64,000 nucleotides of DNA from Isoetes taiwanensis (GCA_021234155.1 JAJEKV010000083.1:2144608-2208607), one strand, 5' to 3'. Counted from the stretch's first letter, positions 25,168 to 40,600 are shown. The notes: generated by a model from the letters alone, not told the origin. A program made the numbers and translations.

Positions 25168-25630
25168 TGCAAAAGACTTGGTAATCATTGTAACATGGTA
25201 TGGCATCGACATGGTATAGCCTTGGATGCTTCGAGGGCGAGCATAGTTCAAGTAGGGCATGCGGGCCCATGGTAGACCCGCACCGAGTGTCCGAGATCTT
25301 GAATGTGCACGTAAGGCGTTCGAGAGACCGGCATAAATGGGTAGAAGCGACTGCTCATAAATGTCTGGAAGGTCTTGCCCGATTGGTCAAAGAGGCATGT
25401 CGGTTAGGAGCGTTAGTCTTGACCAGAAATTTGGGCTCAAGACCGTCTAGACATTTATGAGTAGTGGCTACCCATTTATCTTGCGGTGTCACAGGGCGCT
25501 CCACGAGGCACATTCAAGGAGTTCCAGATACTCGGCGGTCACCATGGGCGTTCTGAGTCTCCCACTGGGAACTATTAACAGTCACCGAGCATCCAAGGCT
25601 ATAATGTCACCAATGATTGCCAGGTCTTTA
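25168..25630. repeat. large palindrome / foldback, arms about 190-210 bp
   Basis: The left arm (about 25,168-25,378) and right arm (about 25,443-25,630) are inverted copies. Matching landmarks are GACTTGGTAATCATTG with CAATGATTGCCAGGTC, ATAGCCTTGGATGCT with AGCATCCAAGGCTAT, CTTGAATGTGC with GCACATTCAAG, and CATAAATGTCTGGAAGGTCTT with AGACCGTCTAGACATTTATG. The spacer is about 65 bp. Part of the left arm is also the direct-repeat copy B. The 85-codon frames inside are by-products. Confidence 0.65.
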
Positions 25631-25887
25631 CCGGAAATTCCTACCATGCCTCGGAAACACCGTGGAATTTCGAACTTCGGCGTTTCTCTGACCCTAACTA
25701 TGGCTGTCCCCTAACGGGCATGCCATAACAGCAGAACGCAAATCTGAACATGAAGTAATTCATCTAAATCTTACGATGTCTCGGAAACACGATCAAATTC
25801 CGAATATTCAGCCGATCTACCGTAGACCCGTTACAAATCAATACATCTCTTGATTAGAGGTTAGAAAAGTAGAATAGTACATTACCC

Positions 25888-25949
25888 TCATACACAATTC
25901 ACCAAAAGGGCTGTGCCAATCATACACAATTCACCAAAGGCATTGCCAA
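25888..25949. repeat. 31-bp tandem duplication
   Basis: TCATACACAATTCACCAAA is followed by GGGCTGTGCCAA in one copy and GGCATTGCCAA in the next. Confidence 0.7.
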
Positions 25950-28655
25950 TCATATGTCGATGAGAGGCGTGCTAATTATATATTAGTGCAAGAGAAATAA
26001 ATTTGTCGCGGGCGGGTTCCTTATCCATGTTGATAATCAGATCGTATCTTTGTGGATTGTCACAAGGCCTTGGTGCGGCTTCCACAGCATGGAGGCGAAG
26101 CTTTCACGCAATTCACGGTAGCCACTCGATTGAACCATTTCCTGTTAATCGCAGCACAAGAAATAACGGGAAATGAAAACCACCCGATTTGAAGGTGATG
26201 GAGAAGGCGATGTAAAGATGCAGGTTTTACTGGGGTATGCCTCATCTGCGCTCTTCAAAATGGGAATGCATTGAATGAACCGCCGTACAATATGGTGTAA
26301 ATACCTGTCGAGCGTTTATGCTGTTGTGGACATTCTAACATCATAAGCTGAACATTGCGTTACCACTTTCGGGGAGTCTTCCGTTCCATGATTGATGGAT
26401 TTTTAGATGTCTGCCCGGAATGGAGAGAGGAAAACATCCTTTGCTAAGGGCTATGAAAAGACAGAGATGTCAGGGAAGACTTGCTTACCCTCGGCGGTAG
26501 ATCTCGGTGTTATGGTAGCCTCGCCGCATAATCGAGGAAATGCTTAGAGGAGGGAATTAGAGCTCCCAGAGATGCTGGCGGATGCCATGGGTAGTAGGAG
26601 ATATCTTAAGAGACTCAATGCGATCGCAGAGGCAATCCAGGTTTAGGAGTCCTTTGGAGAAATAAACCATGAACCTAGCGAGGGAATGAAAGTTCTCACC
26701 GTGGCATCTGATCCGGTAAAGGGGATTTCCTCCATGGGATCCACTGACCATACCCTTTTCTTCACGGACGCCGGTGGCCGAGGGTGGGAGGAATTTGGCC
26801 TGGTGTTACGCCTTCTCGAAGCAGTGGACCTAGGAGAGCGGGATAGATCCCTTTGATTGCTCGCTCCTCTTCTCCGTTATGGGCGTGTGATAAAACTCAC
26901 GAAATGGAAGCAACCATCAGCCCTTGACACACAAGGTATAGCGGCCATGTGAACTTCTTGGAGATAACAGCCTGGACTCCTCATTGATCCAGACTCCATG
27001 CTTCGAAGGGATCATCTGTCGGATTAAGCTCGAGACTTGAGTGCACCTCTCGCTCGACCATGAGGTCGCCCATCACGGAGACCCCAAGCCCTGGCACCTT
27101 TTTTGCATGCAGTTAGCAGCAATTGTAAGAGAACCATATTTTAGCACTTTTGGCGCGCCTCTTTTTCCCTTCACGGTAGACCAATTGATATTGTATAGAT
27201 CCTCGATTTTCACGGAAGGAACTCAATGGGGCGGGGAAATAATCCTAAAGGTAGGGATAGCATGGATTAAGTTGAAGGAGATATGTTCCAAAATTTTTTG
27301 TCTTATCCTGCTGACCCAAACTCGGCATGGCGAGAATTAGGCATGGGTGAGATGCCCGGATCATCATACTGCGGAGACATCTTCACCTTCGAGATTAATA
27401 GCCATCGAGAAGCCAGCGGCCAGTGATGGAGCGTCGGACTTACAAGCAGATCAGGTGTCTCATCACAGCTCACGGTGCTCCACTGCTCGGTTGGGCCTCG
27501 GTGCCATCGTGCACACTTGAGGATGTCGGGTTGGATCGCCTTCACGAGTCTACACTCTCCAACACAATTCTTAGGGTGTGCCCTCAATCCATATCGGCCT
27601 CGATATTCCGTTTATCTTGTGCCGGTTTGATTTCTTTTCTTAGCCTCCCTTTCGATAATGGCCGGGCAACGCCGTTAAAGCGTAATCATGCAGTAAAACC
27701 GCTTCATCTTCATCTACAATCCAGGAGTTACGTACGGAGCCTTGGCGATTACCTCGGCGTTGGCCTGCGCAGCACTAAAGTACCTCCTCAAATTTACCTT
27801 ATATTTGTATTCGGGGTTCGGGGCATATAGAGTATCTGTCTTGATACATGTCCCTACCTTCACCGCCTCTTTTGTTTCACCTTTTCACGCCTCCTTCTCC
27901 CCTCAGGGAGCCAGCTCAACGCACCCGGGCCGTGTTCATCCTTCAAATGCTTCTCCATTCGCTTCCTCTTAAACAATCCCAAACACACACCGGTACCAAA
28001 CAATGCTTGGTCTTCTTCAAGCTGTAATAGTATCCCATCAAATGAAATGCCTCTCATCTATTTGAATGCGTCGTAGAAGCTGACCATGACCTTTGGCCGG
28101 TGGGGGCACACCGTGTCAGGTCGTCTTTCTTGCCTCACCGATTTCTTGATGTCTGAGGACTTAGAGAAGTCTGGGGAATGTCGTGATGGTGGCTCGGGGT
28201 GTAGCATAAAGCTGTTCGATGGCGCCTCGCGTGATCTCCTGCGTAAGTGGGCTGTATTCCCTCGTCGGGCTTAACGGATCCGTGAGGCATGTATCCCTGG
28301 GGAGCTCTCCACATAGCTTCCTCCACATTTTGCTTCCTTTCCGCGAGCTCTGCTTTCGGTGACTCTTGCCACCCTACGCATAGTCTGCGACGCCGGCATA
28401 TGGGCTGTGAGCGATCCAGTAGGAGGTGTGATCGGCGGAAGGTCCGGGCTTCCGGGCTTGGTCCGGGCATGCGAGTCACGTTACGGTATCGCGGTGAAGT
28501 TTGTGCCGCGTGTCCATGCGCGAGGTTACACTTTCGGATCGTGAATCTTCATTAAGCCCAATTTGATTTACTGTCGAGGTAGTCGAATTAGCACACATCA
28601 AGTAATCCACGATAAAACCCTAGCGATGCGAGATTTATATAATGATGATATGCCA
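25950..28655. other. unassigned GC-richer DNA before the satellite
   Basis: Many overlapping open frames of 60-135 codons occur on both strands (27.3-28.5 kb). They go with the higher GC content, and none has a motif I recognise. There is no splice pattern that joins them. It could hold a decayed retroelement body, but I cannot support that. Confidence 0.4.
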
Positions 28656-31600
28656 ATGGGTCGGATAAAGCCACTACTATGTGTCCAAACAAACCACTAG
28701 CACGTGTCCGGACAGAGCCAGCAGCACGTGTCCAAACAAACCACTAACGTGTCACACTCATACATTGTCCAAACAAACCCACTCCCGCTGTCGGACAAAC
28801 CACTAGTCGTGTCGGATAAACCACTACTATGTGTCGGATAAACCATAGCATGTGTCGGACAAACCATTGGGATGGACAATGGGTAAATATTAATGAAATC
28901 TGGAGGGTGTAAATGCTTGGTGTATTTATACCCATGGTATGTCATTCAAGTCACACTCATACATTGTTCGGATAAACCACTACTATGTGTCGGATAAACC
29001 CATAGCATGTGTCCGGACCATTGGGATGGACAATGGAGTTGATATTAATAATCTGAGAGGGTGTAAATGCTTGGTGTATTTATGCCCATGGTATGTCATT
29101 CAAAGTCACCTCATACATCGGATAAACCACTCCTATGTGTCGGATAAACCTGCTAATGCGTGTCGGACAAACCAACTGAATCTGTGTTAGGATATTGTAG
29201 TCTGTGTCGGATAAACCATTGTGGTGGACAATGGAATTGTTTATGTAATCTGGAGGGTCTTAAATGCTTGAAGGTATTTATACCCGTGGTATCGTTCGAG
29301 TCACACTCATACATTGTCGGATAAACCCTCCTATGTGTCGGATAAACCACTGAGTACGTGTCGGACAAAACCCACTAGTATGTGTCGAGGATAAACCACT
29401 GATGCGTGTCCCAGGGATAAACCACTGAGTCGTGTCGGACCAAACACTGGAATCTGTGTCCCGGATAAACCACTAGTGCATTGTCGGATAAACCATTGTG
29501 GTGGACAATGGAATTGTTTGTAATCTGAGAGGGGTGTAAAATGCTTGGTGTATTTATACCCATGGTATCATTCCAAGTCACACTCATACATTGTCGGATA
29601 AACCCTCCTATGTGTCGGACAAACCACTAGTACATTGTCGGACAAACCACTAAAGTATGTGTCGGATAAACCACTAGTGCATTGTCGGATAAACCACTAG
29701 TGCATTATTCCGGACAAACCACTGAATCGTGTCGGATAAACCACTAATTACGTGTCGGATAAACCATTTGTAATTGGACAATGGGTGTTTGTAAAATCTG
29801 AGGAGGGTGTAAAATACTTGGTGTATTTATACCCATGGTATTAATCATTCAAGTCACACTCATACATTTGTCGGAGAAACCCTCCTATGTGTCGGATAAA
29901 CCACTAGTCACGTGTCGGGACAAACCACTAGTTTGTCGGATAAACCCATGATGCATTGTCCGGATAAACCACTAGTATGTGTCGAGAAACCACTACTATG
30001 TGTCGGATAAACCACTAGTAGGTGTCGGATAAACCACTACTATGTGTCGGACAAACCACTAGTCACGTATCCGGATAAACCACTGCATGTGTCGGACAAA
30101 CCATTGGGATGGACAATGGAATTGTGTAAATCTGAGAGGTGTAAATGCTTGGTGTATTTATACCCATGGTATGTCATTCAAGTCACACTCATACATTGTC
30201 GGATAAACCCTCCTATGTGTCGGATAAAACCCACTGAGTGCGTGTCCGGACAAACCACTGATGCGTGTCGGATAAAACCAGTGTCGAGGATAGAAGCCAC
30301 TGGTATGTGGTCGAGGAGAGCCACTACTATGTGTCCGGATAAACCACTAGTAGATTGTCCGGATAAACCACTACTATGTGTCGGACAAACCACTAGTCGT
30401 GTCGGATAAACCACTAGATGCGTGTCGGATAAACCATTGTGATTGGACAATGGGTGTGTGTAAATCTGAGAGGGTGTAAATGCCCGTTGTATTTATACCC
30501 GTGAACATCATTCCAAGTCACACTCATACATTGTCGGATAAACGCCACTCCCTATGTGTCGGATAAACCACTAGTCGTGTCCGGACAAACCCATGGTATG
30601 TCGGATAAACCCACTAGTCGTGTCGGATAAACCACTGATGCAGTAATCCCGGACAAACCACTGAGCCATTAATCCCGGATAAACCATAGTGCGTGATAAG
30701 ACGAAGCCATTATGGTGGACAATGGGTGTTTGTAAATCACCGAGGAGGGTGTAAATGCTTGGTGTATTTATACCCATGGTATACATCATCATTCCAAGTC
30801 ACACTCATACATTGTCGGATAAACCACTCCTATGTGTCGGATAAACCACTAGATGCATTGTCCGGACAAACCACTGAGTATGTGTCGGATAAACCACTAG
30901 TGCATTGTCGGACAAACCACTGATACGTGTCGAGGATAAACCACTAGTCACATGTCCGGACCAAGCCATTGTAATTGGACAATGGAATTGTTTGTAAATC
31001 TGGAGGTGTAAATGCGGGTGTATTTATACCCATGGTATATCATTCAAGTCCACACTCATACATTGTCCGGATAAACCCACTCCCTATATGTGTCGAGGAT
31101 AAACCACTAATTACGTGTCGGACAAACCACTGAAGTATGTGTCGGATAAACCACTAATTACGTGTCCGAGGATAAACCACTGAGTCATTGTCCGGACAAA
31201 CCACTAGTCGTGTCGGATAAACCACTAGTCTGTGTCGGATAAACCATTGTGGTGGACAATGGAATTGTTTGTAAAATCACGGAGGGTGTAAATGCTTGGT
31301 GTATTTATACCCATGGTATCAATCATTCAAGTCCCGCACTCATACATTGTCGAGGATAAACCACTCCTATGTGTCGGATAAACCCATAGTCTGTGTCGGA
31401 CAAACCACTAGTAATGTGTCGGATAAACCCACTAGTATGTGTCGGATAAACCACTAGTACGTATCCCGGATAAACCACTGAATGCGTGTCCAAACAAACC
31501 ACTAGTGCGTGTCCGAGGGATAGAGCCACTTCAGTCGTGTCCGGGATGAAGCCATTGTGGTGGACAATGGGCTGTTTGTAAAATCTGAGGAGGGTGTGAT

Positions 31601-34600
31601 ACTTGGTGTGTTATGCCCATGGTAATGTCATTCAGAGTCACACTCATACATTATCGGATAAATTACACTCTGTGTCGGATAAACCGCTAGTGCGTGTCGG
31701 ACAAACCACTAGTTTGTCGGATAAACCATAGTCGTGTCGGATAAACCCATAGTATGTGTCGAGGTGAGAAACCACTACTATGTGTGTCGGATAAACCACT
31801 AGTAGGTGTCGGATAAACCACTACTATGTGTCGGACAAATACCAATTACGTGTCGGATAAACCACTAGCATGTGTCCAAACAAACCATTGGGATGGACAA
31901 TGGAGTTGTGTGTAAATCGGAGGTGTAAATGCTTGGTGTGTTTATACCCATTGGTATCAATCATTCAAGTCACACTCCATACATTGTCGGATAAACCCTC
32001 CTATGTGTCGGATAAACCCACTAGTGCGTCGGACAAAACCACTAGTACGTGTCGGATAAACCCACTAGTCGTGTCCGGATAAACCCACTGGTATGTGTCG
32101 GAGAAACCACTACTATGTGTCGGATAAACCACTGAAGTAAGGTGTCCGGATGACACTACTATGTGTTCGGACAAACCATAGTGCGTGTCGAGGATAAACC
32201 ACTAGTATGTATCGGACAAACCATTGGGGTGGACAATGGAATTATTATTAATAATCTGAGAGGTGTAAATACTTGGTGTATTTATACCCATGGTATCAAT
32301 CATTCAAGTCACACTCATATTGTCGGATAAACCACTCCTATGTGTCGGATAAACCACTAGTACGTGTCGGATGACACTAGTATGTGTCCGGATAAAACCA
32401 CTAATTACGTGTCAGGATAAACCACTGAATGCGTGTCGGATAAACCACTAGTCACGTGTCGGATACACTGAATACGTGTCGGATAGGCCATTTGTGGTGG
32501 ACAATGGAATTGTTTGTAAATCTGGAGGTGTCCAATACTTGGTGTATTTATACCATGGTATCATCATTCAGTCACCTCATACATTGTCGGATCAAGCCAC
32601 TCCTATGTGTCCGGATAAACCCACTAATACATTGTCGGACAAACCACTAGTAATGTGTCGAGGATAAACCCACTAGTACGTGTCGGATAAACCCACTAGT
32701 GCAGTGAGACCAGACCACTGAATACTGTGTCGGATAAACCACTGAATACGTGTCGGATAAACCATTGTGGTGGACAATGGAATTGTTTGTAAAATCGGAG
32801 GAGTTATGTAAATACTTGTATTTATATACCCATGGTATGTTTAGTCACATAATACATTGCATCGGACCAAGCCACTCCTATGTGTCGGATAAACCACTGA
32901 TGCATTGTCGGACAAACCCACTAGTTTGTGTCGAGATAAACCACTAGTCACGTGTCGGATAAACCACTAGTATGTGTCGGAGAAACCACTACTATGTGTC
33001 CGGATAAAACCCACTAGTAGGTGTCGGATAAACCACTACTATGTTGTCGGACAAACCAGCGAATACGTGTCGGATAAACCACTAGCATGTGTCGGACAAA
33101 CCATTGGGATGGACAATGGAATTATTAATAATCTGAGAGGGTGTAAATGCTTGGGTGTGTTTATACCCATGGTATCATTCCAAAGTCCACACTCATACAT
33201 TGTCGGATAAACCACTCCCTGTGTCGGATAAACCCACTAGTGCATTGTCGGACAAACCCACTGAGTACGTGTCGGATAAACCCACTAGTATGTCGGAGAA
33301 GCCACTACTATGTGTCCGGATAAACCACTAGTAGGTGTCTGGATAAACCACTACTATGTGTCGGACAAACCACTAGTGCGTGTCCGGATAAAACCACTGG
33401 TAATATTCCGGACAAACCATTTAGGATTGGACAGTAGATTTATTATTGTAAATCTGAGGAGGGTGTAAATACTTGGTGTATTTATGCCCATGGTATGTCA
33501 TTCCAAGTCACACTCATACATTGTCGAGGATAAACCACTAGTCTGTGTCGGACAAACCCACTAGTCTGTGTCGAGATATAAACCTTGAGTACGTGTCGGA
33601 TGAAAACCATTGTTGGACAATGGAATTGTTTGTAAAATCTGAGAGGGTGTAAATACTTGGTGTATTTATACCCATGGTGTAATCATTCAAGTCCTGCTCA
33701 TACATTGTCGGATAAACCACTCATGTGTCGAGGATAAACCACTAGTCGTGTCGAGGACAAACCACTGAAAATACGTATCGGATAAACCACTAGTATGTGT
33801 CGAGGAGAAACCACTATTATGTGTCGGAAGAAACCACTACTATGTCGGATAAACCACTAGTAGGTGTCGGATAAACCACTACTATGTGTCGGACAAACCA
33901 GCTGAAATGCGTGTCGGATAAAACCACTGGTATGTCGGACAAACCATTGGGATGGACAATGGAATTGTGTGTAAATACGAGAGGGTGTAAATACTTGGTG
34001 TATTTATACCCATGGTATGTCATTCAAGTCCCGCACTCATACATTGTCGGATAAACCCTCCTATGTGTCGAGGATAAACCCACTAGTCCATTGTCGGACA
34101 AACCACTAGTATGTGTCGAGATAAACCACTGATACGTGTCGGATAAACCACTAGTACGTGTCGGACCCAAACCCTGCAATCGTGTCGGATAAACCACTAG
34201 TCGTGTCGAGATAAACCATTGTGGTGGACAATGGAATTGTTTAGCCAAATCTGAGGGTGTAAATGCCATGGTGTATTTAGCACCCATGGTATGTCATTCA
34301 AGTCACACTCATACATTGTCGGAGAAACCCTCCTATGTCCGGAATAGTACTAGTCTTGTCATCCGGACAAATCACTAGTTTGTGTCGAGGATAAACCACT
34401 AGTGCATTGTCGGATAAACCACTAGTATGTGTCGGAGAAACCACTACTATGTGTCGGATAAAACCACTAGTAGGTGTCGGATAAGCCACTACTATGTGTC
34501 GGACAAACCCACTAGTGCATTGTCGAGGATAAACCACTAGCGTATTGTCGAGGACAAACCATTGGGATGGACAATGGGTGTGTGTAAAATCACGAGAGGG

Positions 34601-37600
34601 TGTAAATACTTGAGAATTGTATTTATACTTGCCCTTAGTACATGTCATTCGAGTCACTCATACATTGTCGAGGATAAACCACTCCTATGTCCGGATAAAC
34701 CACTAGTGCAGTACCGAGACAAACCCACTAGTCGTGTCGGATAAACCACTAGTCACGTGTCGAGATAAACCCATAGTATGTGTCGGAAGAAACCACTACT
34801 ATGTGTCTAGATAAATACTAGTAGGTGTCGGATAAACCACTACTATGTGTCGGACAAACCACTGGTCTGTGTCGAGGATAAACCAACTGATGCGTCGAGA
34901 TAAACCATTGTGGTGAATGATGGGGTGTGTGTAAAATCTGAGGGGTGTACTTAAATACTTGGTGTATTTATACCCATGGTATGTCATTCCAAGTCACACT
35001 CATACATTGTCAGGATAAACCCACTCTATGTGTCGAGATCGCTAACAATGCATTGTCCGGGACAAACCCACTAGTATGTGTCGGATAGAAGCACTAGTGC
35101 ATTGTCGAGATAAACCACTAGTCTGTCCGGACAAACCCTTTAATCTGTGTCGGATAAACCACTAGTAAATGTCGGATAAACCATTGTGGTGGACAATGGG
35201 GTGTTTGTAAATCTGAGAGGGTGTAAATACTTGGTGTATTTATACCCATGGTATCATCATTCAAGTCCTCATACATTGTCGGATAAACCCTCCTATGTGT
35301 CGGATAAACCACTAGTACGTGTCCGGACAAACCACTAGTATATTGTCGGATAAATACTGATACATTGTCGGATAAACCACTGATACGTGTCCGGACAAAC
35401 CCTTGTCGTGTCGAGGATAAACCACTAGATGCATTGTCGAGATGAAGCCATTGTGGTGGACAATGGAATTGTTTGTAAATACGAGGAGGGTGTAAATGCC
35501 AGTGTATTTATACCCATGGTATCATTCAAGTCCACACTCATGCATTGTCGGATAAACCGCTCCTATGTGTCGGATAAATACTAGTCATTGTCGGACAAAC
35601 CCACTAGTATGTCGGATAAACCACTAGTACATTGTCGGATAAACCACTGATGCATTGTCGGACAAACCAGCAATCGTCGGATAAACCACTGAGTACGTGT
35701 CCGGATAAACCATTGTGATTGGACAATGGGGTGTTTTGTAAATCTGAGAGAATTAATAAAATGCTTGGTGTATTTATACCCATGGTATATCATTCAAGTC
35801 ACACTCGCCATTGTCGGATAAACCCTCCTATGTGTCGGATAAACCACTAGTGCATTGTCCGGACAAACCCACTAGTAATAATGTCAGGATAAGCCACTGA
35901 TGCGTATCGGATAAACCACTGGTATGTGTGTCGGACAAACCCACTAGTACGTGTCGGGATAAACCTTTGATGCGTCGAGGATAAGCCATTGTGGTGGACA
36001 ATGGAATTGTTTGTAATCGAGAGGGGTGAAATACTTGGTGTATTTATACCCATGGTATGTCATTCAGTACACTCATACATTATCGGATAAACTCTATTGT
36101 CCGAGATAAGAAGCCACTAGTGCATTGGTCGGACCAGACCACTGGTTGTGTCGGATAAACCACTAGTCACGTGTCGGATAAACCCGCTGGTATGTGTCGG
36201 AGAAACCACTACTATGTCGGATAAACCACTAGTAGGTGTCGGATAAGAAGCCACTACTATGTCGGACAAACCCGCTAGTGCATTGTCGGATAAACCACTA
36301 GCGTATTAATCCCGGGCAAAGCCATTGGGATGGACAGTAGATTGTGTGTAATCTGAGGAGGGGTGTAAATGCTTGGTGTATTTATACCCATGGTATCATC
36401 ATTCCAGGTTACACTCATGCATTGTCGGATAAACTCTATGTGTCGGATAAAACCGCTAGTCTGTGTCGGAAAACCACTAATTAAGTGTCGGATAAACCAC
36501 TGATGCGTGTCGGGATAAACCACTAGTAATGTGTCGAGGAGAAACCACTACTATGTGTCGGATAAAACCACTAGTAGGTGTCGGATAAACCACTACTATG
36601 TGTTCGGACAAACCACTAGTCGTGTCGGATAAACCACTGGTATGTATCCGGACAAACCATTGGGTGGACAGTAGGTGATGTGTAAATACGAGGAGAGGGT
36701 GTAAATACTTGGTGTATTTATACCCATGGTATCAATCGTCCAAAGTCACACTCATGCATTGTCGGATAAACCACTCCTATGTCGGATAAACCACTAGTCA
36801 CGTGTCGGACAAACCAGCAGCCATGTCGGATAAACCACTAGTCTGTGTCGGATAAACCACTGAATGCATTGTCGGACAAACCACTAGTCACGTATGGATA
36901 AACCACTAGTCGTGTCGAGGATAAACCATTGTGGTGGACAATGGAATTGTTTACGTAAATCTGAGAGGGTGTAAATACTTGGTGTATTTATACCCATGTT
37001 GTAATCATTCGAGTCACACTCATACATTGTCGGATAAACCACTCCTATGTGTCGGATAAACCACTAGTCATGTCGGACAGTACTAGTATGTCGGATAAAA
37101 CCAGTGGCTGTCGAGGGATAAACCAGCGAATGCGTGTCGAGACCAATTAGCGAATCTGTGTCGGATAAACCCTTGTCGTGTCGAGATAAACCATTGTGGT
37201 GGACAATGGAATTGTTTGTAAATCTGAGAGGGTGTAAATGCTTGGTGTATTTGCTTATACCCATGGTATAATCATTCAAGTCACACTCATACATTGTCCG
37301 AGGATAAACCACTCCTATGTGTCGGATGAAACCAGCGAATGCGTGTCGAGGACAAACCCACTGGTTGTGTCAGGATAAACCATAGTGCAGTCGGATAAAC
37401 CACTAGTATGTGTCGGGAGAAACCGCACTACTATGTGTCGGATAAAACCACTAGTAGGTGTCGGATAAGAAGCCACTACTATGTCGGACAAACCACTAGT
37501 CATTGTCGGATAAACCACTAGTATGTGTCCGGACAAACCATTAGGTGGACAATGGAATTGATATTTAAATACGAGAGGTGTAAATACTTGGTGTATTTAT

Positions 37601-40600
37601 ATACCCATGGTATGTCATTCAAGTCACACTCATACATTGTCGGATAAACCACTCCTATGTGTCGGATAAACCACTAGTACATTGTCAGGACAAACCACTA
37701 GTGCTGTGTCGGATAAACCACTAGTATGTGTCGAGGAGAAACCACTACTATGTGTCGAGATAAACCACTAGTAGGTGTCTAGATAAACCACTACTATGTG
37801 TCAGGACAAACCACTGATACGTGTCGAGGATAAACCACTAGTATGTGTCGGACAAACCATTGGGGTGGACAATGATTATTAATGTAAATCTGAGAGGGTG
37901 TAAATACTTGGTGTATTTATACCCATGGTATGTCATTCAAGTCACACTCATACATTGTCGAGATAAACCACTGATGCTGTGTCCGGACAAACCACTAGTC
38001 GTGTCGAGGATAAACCACTGATGCATTGTCGGAGAAGCCACTACTATGTCAGGATAAACCACTAGTAGGTGTCTAGATAAGCCACACTATGTGTCGGACA
38101 AACCACTGATGCATTGTCGAGATAAACCACTGAGTATGTGTCCGGACAAACCATTGGGGTGGCAATGGGTGTGTGTAAATCACGAGGGTGTAAATACTTG
38201 GTGTATTTATACCCATGGTATGTCATTCAAAGTCACACTCATACATTGTCGAGATAAACCACTCTGTGTCGGATAAACCACTGATGCGTGTCGGACAAAC
38301 CACTAGTATGTGTCGGATAAACCATAGTGCGTGTCGGATAAACCGCGTGTCCGGACAAACCACTGAATGCGTGTCCGGATAAACCACTGAATGCGTGTCG
38401 GATAAACCATTGTGGTGGACAATGGAATTTTGTAAATGCGAGGGTGTAAATACTTGGTGTACCCATGGTATGTCATTCAAGTCACACTCCTTACATTGTC
38501 CGGATAAACCACTCCTATGTGTCAGGATAAACCACTGAGTACGTGTCAGGACAAACCACTGAGTATGTGTCGGATAAACCACTGATGCGTGTCGGATAAA
38601 CCACTAGTATCGGACAAACCACTAGTCACGTGTCGGATAAACCACTAGTCTGTGTCGGATAAACCATTGTGGTGGACAATGGAATTGTTTGTAAAATACT
38701 GAGAGGGTGTAAATACTTGGTGTATTTATACCCATGGTATGTCATTCCAAGTCACACTCATACATTATCAGATAAACCACTCCCTATGTGTCGAGGATAA
38801 ACCACTAGTGCGTGTCGGACAAACCACTAGTTGTGTCGGATAAACCACTAGTCGTGTCGGATAAACCACTAGTATGTGTCGGAGAAACCACTACTATGTG
38901 TCCGGATAAACCACTAGTAGGTGTCGGATAAACCACTACTATGTGTCAGGACAAACCACTAGTGCAGTGTCGGATAAACCACTAGCATGTGTCCCAAACA
39001 AACCATTGGGATGGACAATGGAATTGTCATCACAGTGTAAATACTTGGTGTATTTATACCCATGGTATGTCATTCAAGTCACACTCATACATTGTCGGAT
39101 AAACCACTCCCTATGTGTCGGATAAACCACTAGATGCGTGTCCGGACAAACCACTGATGCTGTGTCGGATAAACCACTGATACGTGTCGGGATAAACCAC
39201 TTAGTATGTGTCGGAGAAACCACTACTATGTGTCCGGATAAACCACTGTTGGGTGTCGGATAAGCCACTACTATGTGTTCGGACAAACCGCGAAGATGCG
39301 TGTCGGATAAACCATAGTATGTATCCGGACAAACCATTGGGGTGGACAATGGAATTGTGTGTAAAATCTGAGTGTAAATACTTGGTGTATTTATACCCTT
39401 GGTACATGTCATTCCAAGTCACACTCATACATTGTCGGATAAACCACTCCTATGTGTCGGATAAACCACTAGTGCGTGTCCGGACAAACCACTAGTATGT
39501 GTCGAGGATAAACCACTGATGCAGTGTCCGGATAAACCACTAGTGCATTGTCAGGACAAACCACTGGTCTGTGTCGGATAGGCACTGATCACGTGTCGAG
39601 ATAAACCATTGTGGTGGACAATGGAATTGTTGTAAATCTGAGGGTGTAAATACTTGGTGTATTTATACCCATGGTATGTCATTCAAGTCACACTCATACA
39701 TTGTCGGATAAACCACTCCCTGTATTGTCGGATAAACCATGATGCGTGTCGGACAAACCACTAGTATGTGTCGGATAAACCACTGATGCGTGTCGGATAA
39801 ACCACTAGTCGTGTCGGACAAACCACTGATACGTGTCGAGGATAAACCACTAGTCTGTGTCGGATAAACCATTGTGGTGGACAATGGAATTGTTTGTAAA
39901 TCACGGTGTAAATACTTGGTGTATTTATACCCATGGTATTATCATCATTCAAGTCACACTCATACATTGTCAGGATAAACCACTCCTATGTGTCGAGATA
40001 AACCACTGAATGCGTGTCGGACAAACCACTAGTTTGTGTCAGGATAAACCACTGATACGTGTCGGATAAACCACTGAGTATGTGTCGGAGAAACCACTAC
40101 TATGTGTCGGATAAACCACTAGTAGGTGTCGGATAAGCCACTACTGTGTGTCGGACAAACCTGATGCGTGTCGGATAAACCACTTGTATGTGTCCGGATG
40201 ACCATTGGGATGGACAATGGAATTATTATTATCTGAGAGGTGTAAATACTTGGTGTATTTATACCCATGGTATATCATTCAAGTCACACTCTTACATTGT
40301 CGGATAAACCACTCCTATGTGTCGGATAAACCACTGATGCATTGTCGGACAAACCACTAGTCTTTGTGTCGGATAAACCACTAGTATGTGTCGGAGAAAC
40401 CACTACTATGTGTCGAGGATAAACCACTAGTAGGTGTCTGAATAAACCACTACTATGTGTCGGACAAACCACTAGTGATGCAATGTCGAGGATAAACCAC
40501 TAGTATGTGTCAGGACAAACCATTGGGGTGGACAATGGAATTGTGTGTAAATCTGAGGAGAGTGTAAATACTTGGTGTATTTATACCCATGGTATGTCAT

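Noticed and set aside
27303-28555. Overlapping open frames of 60-135 codons as host genes
   Set aside because: They occur on both strands at the same places, follow the local GC rise and show no recognisable motif.
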